The notes under the pieces were generated by a model. The model worked only from the letters and a program-made list of their open reading frames with translations, did not search any database and was not told the origin of the DNA. DNA of 64,000 nt from Mugil cephalus (taxonomy: Eukaryota; Chordata; Actinopteri; Mugiliformes; Mugilidae): the NCBI RefSeq assembly GCF_022458985.1, contig NC_061789.1, positions 7,792,357-7,856,356 on the forward strand. Reading direction: 5' to 3'. Positions 46,567 to 58,339 of this stretch are shown here, one piece after another. Position 1 is the first letter of the stretch. Each line of letters opens with the position of its first letter. A program made the position numbers and the translations under genes.

Positions 46567-49500
46567 ATGGCAGGGAAAGACTACAATCATCTCTTTAAGC
46601 TGCTCATCATTGGAGACTCCAGTTAGTACATTTTTACTTAATTTAAAAATGTATCCGTGTGTTGTTTTTATGGTTTTATTGAAGAGCCATGTGACTTTAA
46701 TCCTTCCATATTTACACTGGTGTTTAATTATTATTATTAAGTGCCTCTTTAATGCCTAGCAACAGAGGTAGATAGTTCAAAGTCATAATTAAACAAACTA
46801 ACAATTAAATATGTCCTATAAACCTGACTTTCTATTAATAGACCGCCTGACAGATTTGTTAGATTTGCTCCACTGTGTTGTCCTGATTCTGTAGAGGAAC
46901 CTTGGTGAAGTCATTTTATTATAAATCCATTTTTGTTTTTTTGTAATTAGCACCCACACAAGTATATTATTATCTTTCTGATGCCAGAGACATTTGGGCA
47001 TTTTTTGCGTAAAAAGGTGACTTTCTACAATGAATCAATCATCATAAAGGTTGCGTTGAATTTACCGTCCGATGGTGAATGAACTGACCCAGACCAGAAG
47101 TGAAACCATCAGTTGGTGATAATCATGGTTGGTTTCACGGTGCCTGAGGAAATAATGAAAGTGTCTTCTGTAAACGGAGGTCAACAACTTCTCACTCTGC
47201 TGCTGAGGAACATTAAGTCAGGACTCAGAGTCTTTGCTTTCAGATCTAACTCCGACTGCTCTCAGGTTTTCTTTCGGGAATTCTTTAGGTGTTGTCAAAC
47301 TTGATTCACATACTGATTCTTATCAGTTTCTGACTGATTCGCGATGTGAAAAGTCGCAAAACATCTGAACTTTTTGGCTGTTTTCCATTTGGAGGTGGAG
47401 ACTTCAGCTGATGTCGCGTCATTATGACTTTGTTAAGCTCAGAGCTCCTGTCGGCCTCGACTGTCTTCTATTTCCTGACATGTCGCACTAAAATAAACAA
47501 GTGACTGTCGTACATATTCAGAATGAAAGTAATAGTTGGTTGCGGTTAGGATTAGTTATCTGCGTGTGTCTAAATGAAATTATACGTTTGCACAAAGCCT
47601 CATGATACAAATTTCAAATCATTTTAAAATAGCGCAGCAGCAACAATTCCTTAATTTGTACTAAGTGTGTGAACACAACATAACGTTTTCTACTCACGAT
47701 TAAGTTAAAATAACAAATGAGTTCAATATAAACTTCATAGATATTCTACTTTTATTATTTTATTATTACTGTAATCCAGAGGCTGTTGGGGCAAATAGTC
47801 CATCACTGATGAACATAAAAAAACAAAAACATTTTAGGGCTGCAGGACATGCTCAGTCATTGTGTGTCACCTTTGTCCCTGCACAAAAGTATTTTTGTAG
47901 ACCGATTAGATTTCATTGTGTCACTGCAGCTGAGACACACGTCTGGATGGAAACATTGTTTCAGGAAGCTCCCGCAAGTTCTCATAAATCTGGAAATAAT
48001 TCAGTGGTTTTATTGGACAAGTTTAGCCACATTTCCTTAAAGTGTGGTTCCTATTATTTACAGGATCGTTGAATCTTCGATCATTTGTGTTGAATCATGC
48101 AAAGGTTTTAATGATTCATCGTGCTTGTCAAGTCTTGTTCTAGCACTTATCATTCAACCCACCCTTTATTAAAAAAAGGCTTCACTCATCAGGTAGATTG
48201 GCATTTTACCTCTGGGGGGAAAAAATGTGTTTTGTTTTTCTCCAGGAAAATGATTTTGATTTTCAGACTCTTAAATCTTAAAAAGCAACATGTTTCCCTC
48301 TGACAGCTTGTTCAGAGAAAGTTCTCACTTTTTTTTTTTTATGTTTATTTTCATCTGCAGTTCCAGATTATTATTATTTTTTTTTTTGCACGTATCACAT
48401 ATGATGTCTGAAGGATGAAATTCCTTCATTCTGCTCAGCCACGTCTTTAATGAACATGTCGCGTCTTGTGATTTTCTGCAGATAATCGCAGGACGTGATT
48501 TCAAGGATTTAGCGTATTAGCGCACATGTTACCAGCGTGTGTTCAGTCTCTGCCCTTAATTCACGCTTTCCTTGTGTATATATTTTAACAGAAGGCTGAA
48601 GCGAAGCCTTGTTTGTCGGGATTACATGTTGGATTTCACTAATCTGGTCTCTGTTTCCCTCTCAGATGTGGGGAAAAGCAGCCTCCTGCTCCGCTTTGCA
48701 GACAACTCCTTCTCTGGTGAGTTAACGCACCAGACTCTTATTCTAAGAGGGGAAGGCATTTTATCACGTTGAGACATCTTATCGCCAGAGTTTATCAGAG
48801 CTGTCCTAACGTGTTGGAGGAGCTCCAAGTGCGGGGTAGATGTTTACAGACGTACTTCTTTGATGCATCTTTCTCGGAACGCACTGTTACTTTACATCTC
48901 ACATGTGTTATCACTTTGTGAAGATTCGCTAAACAGATTTCGCTACGTTGTAATTAATACAATGATATTAATACTGTCTGCATCTGGGAGGCAGGCCTTC
49001 AGTGGACAAGTCTAAAAATAATTAAGTGAATGGATCTATTTCTACATTTCTGCACTAGGATTTATTGTTGTTGACAGTCATAAGACGCGAGTCATGATCC
49101 CGCCGTCTCGGACGTCGCGGCGTGTTTGTCTCATTCTGATCTTCTCTGCAGGCAGTTACATCACGACCATCGGCGTCGACTTTAAGATCCGGACAGTCGA
49201 CATGGACGGGGAGCGGGTGAAGCTGCAGATCTGGGACACAGCCGGGCAGGAGAGATTCAGAACCATCACCTCAACGTAATACTCTCCGGAGTGTTTTATT
49301 TTTCTAAATACAGCTGTGATTACACGACCGAGACCCTCAGTTTATTCGTCTGCTTCGTCTTTCTTTCCTTCAGGTACTACAGAAACACCCACGGTGTCAT
49401 TATTGTTTATGATGTGACAAACCCAGAGTCATTTGTGAATGTGAAGAGGTGGCTAAACGAAATCTCCCAGAACTGCGACAACGTCTGCAAGATCATGGGT

Positions 49501-51150
49501 AGGTCGGATGTATTGAAGCAGAAGTTTGTTTGATCACTACCGGGCACATTTATGACACTTGAGCCAGAAACTGCTTCACCTCCATCAGTGCAAAAGTAAC
49601 AGTTCGTTGTACTAAAATAATCAACATTCATAGTATTATTATTATTATATGGATAGAGTTAAATATGTCTATAAACTATTTCAGCACTGTGGGTAAATTT
49701 CCTTTTTTTTTGCAGTGGGAAACAAAAATGACGACCCCACCAAAAAGCAGGTGGATACCCAGGATGCTGTGCGTTTCGGGGAGTCGGTCGGCGTTCGTGT
49801 TTTCGAGACCAGCGCTAAAGAAAACATAAACGTGGAAGAGGTGAGCTACGGCACCTGGGAGTCACTTCTTGTGCAAAAAAAAAAAAAAAGAAATCCCATT
49901 TTCTTTAACACTGAGGATGACGGATCTGCATGTGAAGATGAATCGTGAGTTTCTGCCCTGTTGGTGAATCGGATATCGAAAAGCAGAACCAGGCCACGAC
50001 AAAGAAAAACGCCCACGACACCCAAGTCCGTTAAAGTTCAAAGATAATACCAAGATAAATCTCCCTGACTTCCTCAGCTTTCTCGACTCTACAAACAAAC
50101 GAGTAGTGATTCAGGGTCACTCTGCTGGAAAAGGTTGGTTTTCAGAAATTGGAAGAGAAGCGGTAACTTCCAGAAACTGACGGAGGCTCTAAAAGTTTTT
50201 GGTTTGAACTTTCAGCTAAAAGGTCCCTCGTCCCTTCATCCACAGCACTGTCACTAGCCACCGACTGGAAAAATGTCATAAATTATCAATATAAAGGGCA
50301 CATAAAACACTTTTATAGGTATAGACCCCTTCACAATGTGTAAACAGTGTGATGTATTTTGGGGGGCGGGGCTTAGCTGGAGGCAAAACATCTCACACTA
50401 TAGCCTGTAAATGACCATTAGCCATGGACTGTTTTAGCAAGAATGGACGAGAAAAACTCATATTTTAGAGAATCTACGAATACGCTCACTCCCCGAGACC
50501 GTGAGTGTTTTAAAAAGTTGACCCTGATTAATGGGGCTACATTCACTGACCCCTACACTCACTAAATGGACAATTTGACCATTTGATAACACAGAGGGGA
50601 CGAAGTCTGGTCTGTCTTTATCAAGTGAAGCCTCTCCAACAAAGATATTACAAGAATTAAGCTGAACCACTGTGGAGGGTAACGTACTAAAAGCAACTTC
50701 TGCTTGGAAACCCCTGAAACATACAACTAATGTTGTGTTAGCTAGCCTAGTGGTTAGCATTAGCATTAACCTGCAACAAGAATCCGCCAAATAATGATTA
50801 ACGTAACGTAATTTCGGTCAAAATTTAGTCTAACCCATAACATTATCCAGGCAAAAACTGATGATCTGTTAGATATTAATCGTACCTGATATCAAGTGTG
50901 TGACAGTAACAGCTGATGTTGTGACATCACAATGACGAAGGACTTGAAGGCGTCTCTATAACACTTTTTTTTTTTTTTTTTTTAATTCTTTCTTGCCGTT
51001 TAGATGTTCATGGCCTTCACCCGCATGGTGCTCCGGGCCAAGAAGCAGAGTCAGAACCGAGCAGAGAGGGAACGAGAGCGAGAGGACACGGTCAACATCA
51101 ACGCCCAGAGAGACCGAGACCGCAGGAAGAGAGGGAAGAAGTGCTGCTGA
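46567..51150 (+). CDS. rab35: Rab35 small GTPase, 208 aa
   Basis: Small GTPase of endocytic recycling and plasma-membrane traffic. Coding exons: 46567-46621, 48666-48716, 49152-49275, 49374-49498, 49716-49840, 51004-51150 (627 nt, phases close). It starts [18 protein letters not shown]. Motifs seen: P-loop GDSNVGKSS (residues 16-24), switch I with [30 protein letters not shown], and a C-terminal KKCC double-cysteine prenylation signal after a basic stretch. [14 protein letters not shown] and [19 protein letters not shown] identify Rab35 rather than Rab1 or Rab8. The tail, rich in Arg/Glu, differs from human RAB35, so this may be one of two teleost paralogues. A long leader (acceptor near 45808 up to the ATG), possibly joined to an upstream exon ending at about 44778, looks like 5' UTR. 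Poly(A) hexamers lie at 51180 and 52043. Confidence 0.94.
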
Positions 51151-52042
51151 GACGCCAAAGCCACTTATCGCTTACACAAAATAAAAGCATTTAGACAAGA
51201 TTGGGAAAACCGTGCCTTAAGAGACGAACGTCTCAAACGGCAAATATGAATGTTAGAAGCTGCACGGTTTCATTATTTACTGTGCCAAGTCGCAACAAGA
51301 CGGGCTGTAGGGTTTACGGCCGGTTGTTGAGGTAGCTGAGCGATTTACAGTCTACCAGCACTGACTGCATGTAGCAGCCACATGAGTTAAAGGGTCATTC
51401 TGGTGTTTTTGCATTTCGTTTTATTTTAACACGTGATGCAGTATTTGTCCTGCTGGTAGTGGAACCTGCACATGGAGCATTAATGTTTTAATATTTCCGT
51501 CCTAAACGTTCTCGTGCTGTTCCCACCCCCTCCGACGTGGCCTTCAGGGGCCTCGGTAGAAATCAGACCTCATCCTGATAATCAAACCCGAGGTGTCGGT
51601 GACAATTCAGACGTCTAAAATCAAACGAACATCCCACTCGGACACGAATAACATCAACTGAAGTCAGACCTGACGTCTCATCACGTGTCTGTTAAATATT
51701 ACTGAAAATATGGAAAACGTTCAGAAACCGTGTGTGTGTGTGACTGTAGTGAAACTAAAACATGTGAAGACACCAGTATAGTCCTTTAACGTTATCCTAG
51801 AACCACTGTTATGTCTAATGTTTAATACTGAACAAGTATTTAACCTCTAAAAGGGATTTTTTTTCTTTTTTTTTGTTGTTTGTTTGACGTTGTTACTAAA
51901 ATTGTAACCCTAACAGGTGTGAGGAATTTGCCTTATTTTAAATGAGGCCAGTAATCCGAGACGTGTGTATACTCCACAGTATGACTCCAAGATGTTTGTT
52001 TTAATGTAAATCTCTGTTGCCTTGCAAATGTCTCCAAATCCA

Positions 52043-52048
52043 AATAAA
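52043..52048 (+). promoter_or_regulatory. Distal poly(A) signal of rab35
   Basis: AATAAA about 890 bases after the rab35 stop. A closer AATAAA at 51180-51185, only 30 bases after the stop, could give a very short alternative 3' UTR. Confidence 0.55.
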
Positions 52049-52065
52049 GCAATAAGTCCAATGAC

Positions 52066-52700
52066 TGTCTACTACAGATGTGATGATGATTCATAAAAGT
52101 CTCGGAAAGAAAAATAAGATTAAAAACATGTCAAAGTGGAGTTTACTAAATTTAAATGTACATTGTGGATCGATAACTTCGGAGGATTTTAAAATGTCAA
52201 AATAAAAGCAGGGGGAGATGCTTCAGTTTTGGTAAAAGTAGCAACAAAATATACTTTAACGTCATTATTACTGCAGTTAAAAATGTAATCTGAATGATTA
52301 TTTGTAGGAGCTCATTGTTGTGGTTGTTTCATCTACAAAAATGCATCATATTTTTGCCAGATATAATGAACGCAGACATTTCCCTCTGAAATTTAGTGGC
52401 GTAAACAAAGGAAAATCACATTTAAATGAATCAATTCAAATTATCTCGACACCTAGAACTAAGGTGATGATGGCAAGAAAAAACTATTAACAGTAAGAAC
52501 ATGTAGCTAACAAATACAAAATGTAAGTAAAATAAATATATAGATTAGAAGTAAAGATTATGTGGATTTTACAGTTTTTGCTAAAATCACACGCATAAAC
52601 AATTTGTTTTGGAAAATATATTTAAGACTTTGAATTAAGTTCTAAGAGACCAAGGTTCATATAGATTATCAATGTAAATAACAAATGGTTTTAATGCTGC
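52066..52700. other. Intergenic interval between rab35 and anapc2 3' ends
   Basis: AT-rich, no ORF of interest and no repeat recognised. The two neighbouring genes converge here. Confidence 0.5.
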
Positions 52701-52728
52701 AGAGAAAATGCAACAATGGTGTGGAAAC

Positions 52729-52734
52729 TTTATT
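52729..52734 (-). promoter_or_regulatory. anapc2 poly(A) signal
   Basis: AATAAA on the minus strand about 430 bases after the anapc2 stop. rab35 ends near 52065 on the other strand, so the two genes converge with about 650 bases between their likely 3' ends. Confidence 0.6.
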
Positions 52735-53163
52735 CTTTTGGGAACTGACGCTACATCGTTGAAGATGTCGCACTGTGTAGAAATGTGTCCTGGGCTGAAA
52801 AAGTTCACGCAAACACACATAAGAAACTACAGAGCTTTTATAAGTGTAATCGATACATGGGCGTGTAACAACGGCAACCTCGACAACGTTGCGGCATTAA
52901 TAACGGTTCAGTCCCGACACTTAACGGGGGAGTGGAAGTGCTTTTACTCTGAAAAGTATCAGAATCATGCACCATTCAAGTGACATGGGAACATCCAGGG
53001 CCCCTCATCAGCTGACAGCATTAAATACCTATAAACAAACGTGTTTTCACTGGAAGTTAACGTTTTCCCAGTTAATCCCACTGAAAGCCTTGTGATCGCG
53101 TGGAGCGCCCGAATCGTCCGTTCTCCTCGGCGAAACTCGAACGCGGCCCCGACGCCGCCTCCG

Positions 53164-56100
53164 TCAGTTGGCTTTGGGCAGCCTGTAGACGCCCGCGGAC
53201 ACCATCAGCTGGTGCTCCCTGACCTTCCTCTGCAGGAAGGCCTCCAGCTCGTTGACGTCCATCTCCGTCACCACGGGCCCCGTGGCGACGAACATCCGCA
53301 GCATGGAGTGGATGCGGTCCAGCGTCATGCTGTCCAGGTTGGTGAGCATGGCCTGGATGTAGGCCCAGAACAGCTGCGGACAGAGGGCGAGACATTTCAG
53401 ACGCTTCGGGAGGAGTCACGACGTATTATTTTTCATTTTTTTTTTTAAAAGAACCCGCGTGTACCTGCAGCTTCTCCTCCCTCTGCTCAGACTGAGTGGT
53501 GGTGTTGGAGTCCCGCTCCTCGTCGCTGTCGATCAGCATCACCCCCCTCTCCAGCTTCTCCTTGGACGAGCCCGTCTCCACCACGTAGTAGCGGCCTCCC
53601 GCCTCCTCCCTCAGCACGCCGTGCTGCTGCCACAGCGCCAGCTTCCGGTGCACCAGCTCCTTCGGGGCGCCCAGCTTCACGCTCAGCTCCTCCAGCGTCC
53701 ACGAGCCTGGAGGACGGGGGGAAGACTTCACGTGACTCGAGGCGCGAATGGATGAAATCGATCTGAGGGGAGGGAGAGCTTACTCTTTTCCTGGAAGTGC
53801 AGGATGATGGCGGCGTGGATGGGGGAGACGGTGAGGTTGGTGAGGGTGCGGTCCTCCAGCTCCACGTCCAGAGTGACTGAGCCCAGATGAGGCTTCCAGC
53901 TCAACGTCCTCATGGCCTGAAACGCGGAGGACAAGTCGACATAAAAAGCCTTTTCACATCCATCTATAAATCTGTCTATCTACAGATAGTAGTGCAGTAA
54001 AGTTGCGTTCAGGGACAGTAGGTTTTTCCGGTATTTAAAAGCCTCCTACCGAGAAGTAATTAGAACCGAACTTTCTAATTATTTCTTAAGTATCAAACAA
54101 GACATTTGAACTCATCACAGAGCCACTGAATGGCTTTGAATTCCCAAACAAACAACCTTGAGCTTTTCGTAGCGGTGCGTGTACGCCTCCATGGCCTGAC
54201 ACACGACGGGGGGCAGCTCCAGCTTCTCCTCCTTCAGCGGAGGCCAGAACTCTGACGACAGGATGATGGCCGACAGCGACAGCGGCGGCTGCTCCTCCTC
54301 GCCGAGCCTCGACTCCTCCTCGCGGATGTTGCTGTTGATCCTGCGGGAGTCGGCCATGTCCTGCGGGCAGACTGGGACTTTAGTACGACAGCGGCCTCCC
54401 CCCCTCCTCACCGATAATCAAGCGGCGGCTTTGCCTCCGCGGCGTTAACCTTCAGCATGACTTCGCAGTAATGCATGTGCGACTCTCCGAACCGCAGCTT
54501 CAGCAGCTCCACGTTGCGAATCTCCCTGGAAACACAAGACAACTCTCAATGAACGTAAATGAAATCAAAATAACCGATTCAGTCCATTTCACGGGATATT
54601 AAAGTTACAAGTTTCCGATCCTAAATGTGATGATTATTTCCGGCTTGTACCTGGCAGTGTTGTAGTTGAGCTGGTGCAGCAGCCTGTCTGCCAGGACGGC
54701 TCTGTACTCGTCGATGAAGATGTCCTTGCTGCCGTAGATGCTGACCAGGAGGCTGATGATGTCTGACGAGCGACGCTTGGAGCCCATTTTATCTGGCGGG
54801 GGCGTTAAGGAGAAACACGTGAGCTTACAAGCAGCTTAACTTAGCCGCCGACACGGGACGCGTTCACTGACCGGGCACGGCGTCGGTCGGGTCCGGGGTC
54901 CAGTCCTCGGGGTCGTTGCCTTCTTCGTCGCTGTCCTGCATCTCCAGAGTCACAGGGTCTCCTCTGGACAGCTCCGAGGCCAGGTCGGTGCAGCCCTCCG
55001 CGTCCCCGGTCAGACCGGCGACGATCTGCCTCACCGTGTCCTCCCGGGTCCTTAAACACATCACGGGAGCTTCGAGCTAATTCCGCCGACTGACTGGCAG
55101 CTGCCTTCGCACGTAAACTGTTTCACTGACTTTTTCTTGTTGTGTTTTCTATTTATTAAAAGTAAATGCAAATGACTCACCTGAGGTACTTTCGGATGGG
55201 CTGGCAGGCGACCTGCAGGATGACCATGGACGGATCCAGCTCTCTGAGGGCTTTGATGGCGGAGATGTAAACCGTGAGGATGTCGGACGTGTGGACGCCT
55301 GAACGCGAAACAAACAGACAAAATGGAACTTATTTGTTAGACGGCGCAGTTCAAAGCTTGATTCTCTTCTTAACCTTGGTCATATTAGCCAAGACCCCGA
55401 ACTCCTGGTTTCTGTTCTGAGTGCCTGCAGAAAATAAAAAAACGCTGTCCGGGAACTGACCGGGGTGCAGCAGGCGGCTTTCAAAAGCGGATTTGAGCGA
55501 GGTGAGGAGCTGCTGCCTCTGGTTGGTTCTTTCCAGACAAAACTTTAGATCCTCAATAGCAGCTTTAGATTCTGGGAAATCTGAAAGAGGCCGAAGGAAG
55601 AGGCTCGGCGTGATTACTGATCTGATTAAAGGCTCGTTTTTTTTTTTTTTTTTTGATGAATTATACATCTCCCACCTCTGATGATGCTGAACAGCTCCTC
55701 TATCCTCATGTTGACGTAAATCCTGCAGAAGAACTGATGCATGTGGCACCTCCACTGCTTCAGGATGGAGCTGGCGGGCTGGACGCTGGAGTTGCAGGGA
55801 GCGCCGGGGACGCTGAGGGCCGCCGGCGCCGGGGCGCCTCCGTCCGCCTCGCTGGCGAACACTTTGCTGAGCCAACCCAGCACCAGCTCCAACCACTGTT
55901 CACGAAAAAACGCACGTTTAGGGAGAGGACGGGCAAAGCTTGCGGTAGGACAATAGATAACAGAGATAATTCACCTCCTGGAACTCCAGCAGGAAGGAGC
56001 GCTCGTACTCGCCGCGGCAGTGCTGCTCCATCCGCTGCTCGATGAGCTTGTGGAGGATGGAGGTGACGGCCTCAGAGCTGACCCACTGCAGCAGCTGCAG

Positions 56101-57443
56101 CTTGGACCTGCACGGAGACACCGACTTTAACGATTGACGCCCACTGCTAAATCTACTACGTCATTGTTCCTCCTTTTCGTGAATCCACTCACAGGATGTG
56201 GCTGAGCTCCTGCAGTTGTTCCAGGGCCGGCTGGCACCAGCACCGCTGGGTCGGGACCCCGCACCCGGGGCAGGCCTCCGGGCCGTCGGCGGCCTCGGCC
56301 CCGTCCTCGTCGCCGCCCTCCTGGTTCATGTAGACGGAGAAGGTCCTGCTGTAAAACTCGAGCACTCGCTCCTGGAGGACCGGGGACGGCGAGAAAAGGA
56401 GGAGGGCTCTGATGGTGGTGAAGGCCCGCTCCTGGAGGCCCCCGGGCCCCGGGCCGCACAGGCCGCTGCGGCCCTCGTCCTGCCACGTCCCCAGTCTCTC
56501 TAAACCGTCTGCGAGAAGGAAAAGAGAAAATGTTTTAAAGCTGCTGGCTTTAACACATTTAAATAAATTACAAGGGGAAACTGCTTATTTTTCTACTTGC
56601 CCAAGAAAGGTTTGAGCCGGTCCAGCAAAGTCCTGAAGGCGGTGAGGAGGACCCAGGCCCTGTCTCTCTCCTCCAACTCGTTCTCTGGCTGTTTGAGTCC
56701 GGCCCAGAACTCGGGGACCACAGAGGATGAGAGATGCATCTGCAGAGTCTCCAGCAGCCAGCCGCCCAGCAGACGGCCCAGGCCCTGACTGCACAGCAGG
56801 GCCAAGGAGTCCAGGAGGCTCTGGTCGGACAGCGAGGAACCAGGAGACACCTAAACAGGACAAAAGGACAGAGGGTCACACATTGTGCACATGGTACAGA
56901 CTGTTTGCATCTCTTGTGTTGGTTTTACACCTTTCTGCAGTTGTTTTGCACACGTCTGTGGTCATGTTGTGTCTCATTTTGGTTGCTTACACCTCTTTCT
57001 TTCATCTCTTGCCTGAATATTTCTTTTATGTCTCTCCGTCCGAGTTATTTTCCATCTTGAATGTTAACTCCCTTCAAGCACAGGGGCCCTGACCCTGATA
57101 ACAACCTGAATCATTAAAATTACTACAATAAACACAAACGAGGAGGATAGAGAGAGGTGCATCTATGCCGAATTTAAGTTAACACTCCTACAGATTAGCT
57201 TAGTGTCACACATAGTGTCACACTGAGGAGAAACCATCCCTTCTGTCAGAAACACCTTAAATCGTGAGATATTTGAATGCACTTTGGCCACATCGCTCCA
57301 CTCAGTGCGGGCTCCTGTGTCTTTAGCTCCACGGGTCCACTCACCAGAGCTGCAGTGACAGTTTCCCAGGCATCCGCGACCCCGTGATGCGTTTCAGGTC
57401 CTGACATCTCCACAGAGTCCGACTCCATCACAGTTTCTTCCAT
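53164..57443 (-). CDS. anapc2: Anaphase-promoting complex subunit 2, 813 aa
   Basis: Cullin-like scaffold of the APC/C ubiquitin ligase; with the RING subunit ANAPC11 it forms the catalytic core that ubiquitinates cyclin B and securin. Coding exons: 57443-57345, 56850-56601, 56508-56193, 56107-55975, 55895-55676, 55580-55461, 55298-55181, 55050-54872, 54792-54651, 54525-54450, 54360-54157, 53916-53784, 53706-53465, 53373-53164 (2442 nt, phases close). Diagnostic stretches: RCRGEYERSFL-like segment, FCRIYVNMRIEELFSIIRDF, AIEDLKFCLERTNQRQQLL, TREDTVRQIVAGLTGDAEG, SKRRSSDIISLLVSIYGSKD (cullin-homology region), MADSRRINSNIREEE, and a C-terminal winged-helix domain with MLRMFVATGP and SAGVYRLPKAN. 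Human ANAPC2 is 822 aa. The second intron uses a GC donor. The ATG at 57443 is the first in frame. AATAAA at 52729-52734 marks the 3' end. Confidence 0.97.
56600..56600 (-). other. anapc2: GC splice donor of anapc2 intron 2
   Basis: The exon ends TTCTTGG at 56601 and the intron starts gcaagta. Only this site restores the frame into the next exon (LDGLERLGTWQ); the GT four bases further in leaves it out of frame. The gcaagt context is the strong consensus of GC-AG introns. Confidence 0.85.
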
Positions 57444-57800
57444 TTTTTCCGAGACTTTCTTCACACACGACGAACTAGCTTGCGTAAGTGTAACATTTAA
57501 ACTTCGGCTCAATGTGTCGTCTTAAAACGTCACGCGAGGAAACGCACAAACACGCATTATGTCTTAGTTGTTTTCTTATTAATGTCCTGCAATAATAATT
57601 AATAATCAGTCACTCTTCTGTTATTAATCTGAAGTAAACACTGCATGATTCTTCCTCTCACATCGCGCGTTAACTTCTTCTGCTTCTTCTTCGTTGACAC
57701 TTTCTTTCTTCTTCTAATGATTTTTATCCACAAACGCTGAAGGCTGCCCTCTACAGGCACGTAGTGGTCATGGTTTTATTTATTTTTTTGGAACCTCGTC

Positions 57801-57815
57801 TGCCCTCTGGTGGCC
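57801..57815 (-). promoter_or_regulatory. CTCF-like motif 1
   Basis: TGCCCTCTGGTGGCC, i.e. GGCCACCAGAGGGCA on the minus strand, a near-perfect CTCF core. A weaker relative, TGCCCTCTACAGGC, lies at 57745-57758. Confidence 0.65.
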
Positions 57816-58091
57816 ACAATACGGAACTGCTCTACTTCTCACTCTTTACAAGTGGTTATGTACAAACACATTACGTATACACTTGCATGTTGATCTATTT
57901 TCTGTGGCAGAAATTCAGAAAAATTATTATTTTTAAATAATAATTAATTACTTAATATTATTTATTAACCTCGAATCTAGTCTCCACATCCAAACTAAAC
58001 ACTCAATTAGCCAATGCCGACGGCATAAATCACGTAGGTATATTCGAAGCAAAATAAAAATATATATCTTTATTACAGATGAACAGATCAA

Positions 58092-58134
58092 CGATATAAT
58101 TACATATTATATATTAAAATATGTAATTATATCG
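58092..58134. repeat. AT-rich inverted repeat, 17-bp perfect arms
   Basis: CGATATAATTACATATT, a 9-base spacer, then the exact reverse complement. It sits between the two copies of the CTCF-bearing repeat and could form a hairpin or cruciform. Confidence 0.9.
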
Positions 58135-58196
58135 GTTCACCTTAAAATTGTATTAATCACACATGATAGTTTGTATTTGCAATAGTGGAGTATTTC

Positions 58197-58212
58197 CGCC
58201 CTCTAGTGGTCA
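58197..58212 (-). promoter_or_regulatory. CTCF-like motif 2
   Basis: CCGCCCTCTAGTGGTC, reverse orientation of the CTCF core (CCACTAGAGGGCGG). Confidence 0.65.
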
Positions 58213-58323
58213 TATTTGGTAACTACAGCTTAGTGTCAAGCTATACACAGTAAGTATGGTATTCTACTTCCTATTTGACCTTTCAAAATAAAACATTTCC
58301 AACAAATGTACTTGCGCACTTCG

Positions 58324-58339
58324 GCCACCAGGTGGCAGA
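58324..58339 (+). promoter_or_regulatory. CTCF-like motif 3
   Basis: GCCACCAGGTGGCAGA, forward orientation of the CTCF core, facing motif 2 about 110 bases away. Confidence 0.65.

Noticed and set aside
53041-53755. His/Gln/Leu-rich plus-strand ORFs
   Set aside because: Antisense to anapc2 exons 13 and 14; GC-rich codon bias explains the open frames.
55351-55896. 181-aa minus-strand ORF
   Set aside because: Reads through the intron between two anapc2 exons in a shifted frame; the true exons in another frame match the ANAPC2 family.
56591-56598. GT donor (AA|gtagaa) for anapc2 exon 2
   Set aside because: Using it puts the next exon out of frame and loses the family match; the GC donor just before it restores both.
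57345-57512. Longer N-terminus for anapc2 starting at 57512
   Set aside because: The first codon there is TTG, not ATG, and the added stretch has no family similarity. The first ATG in frame is at 57443.
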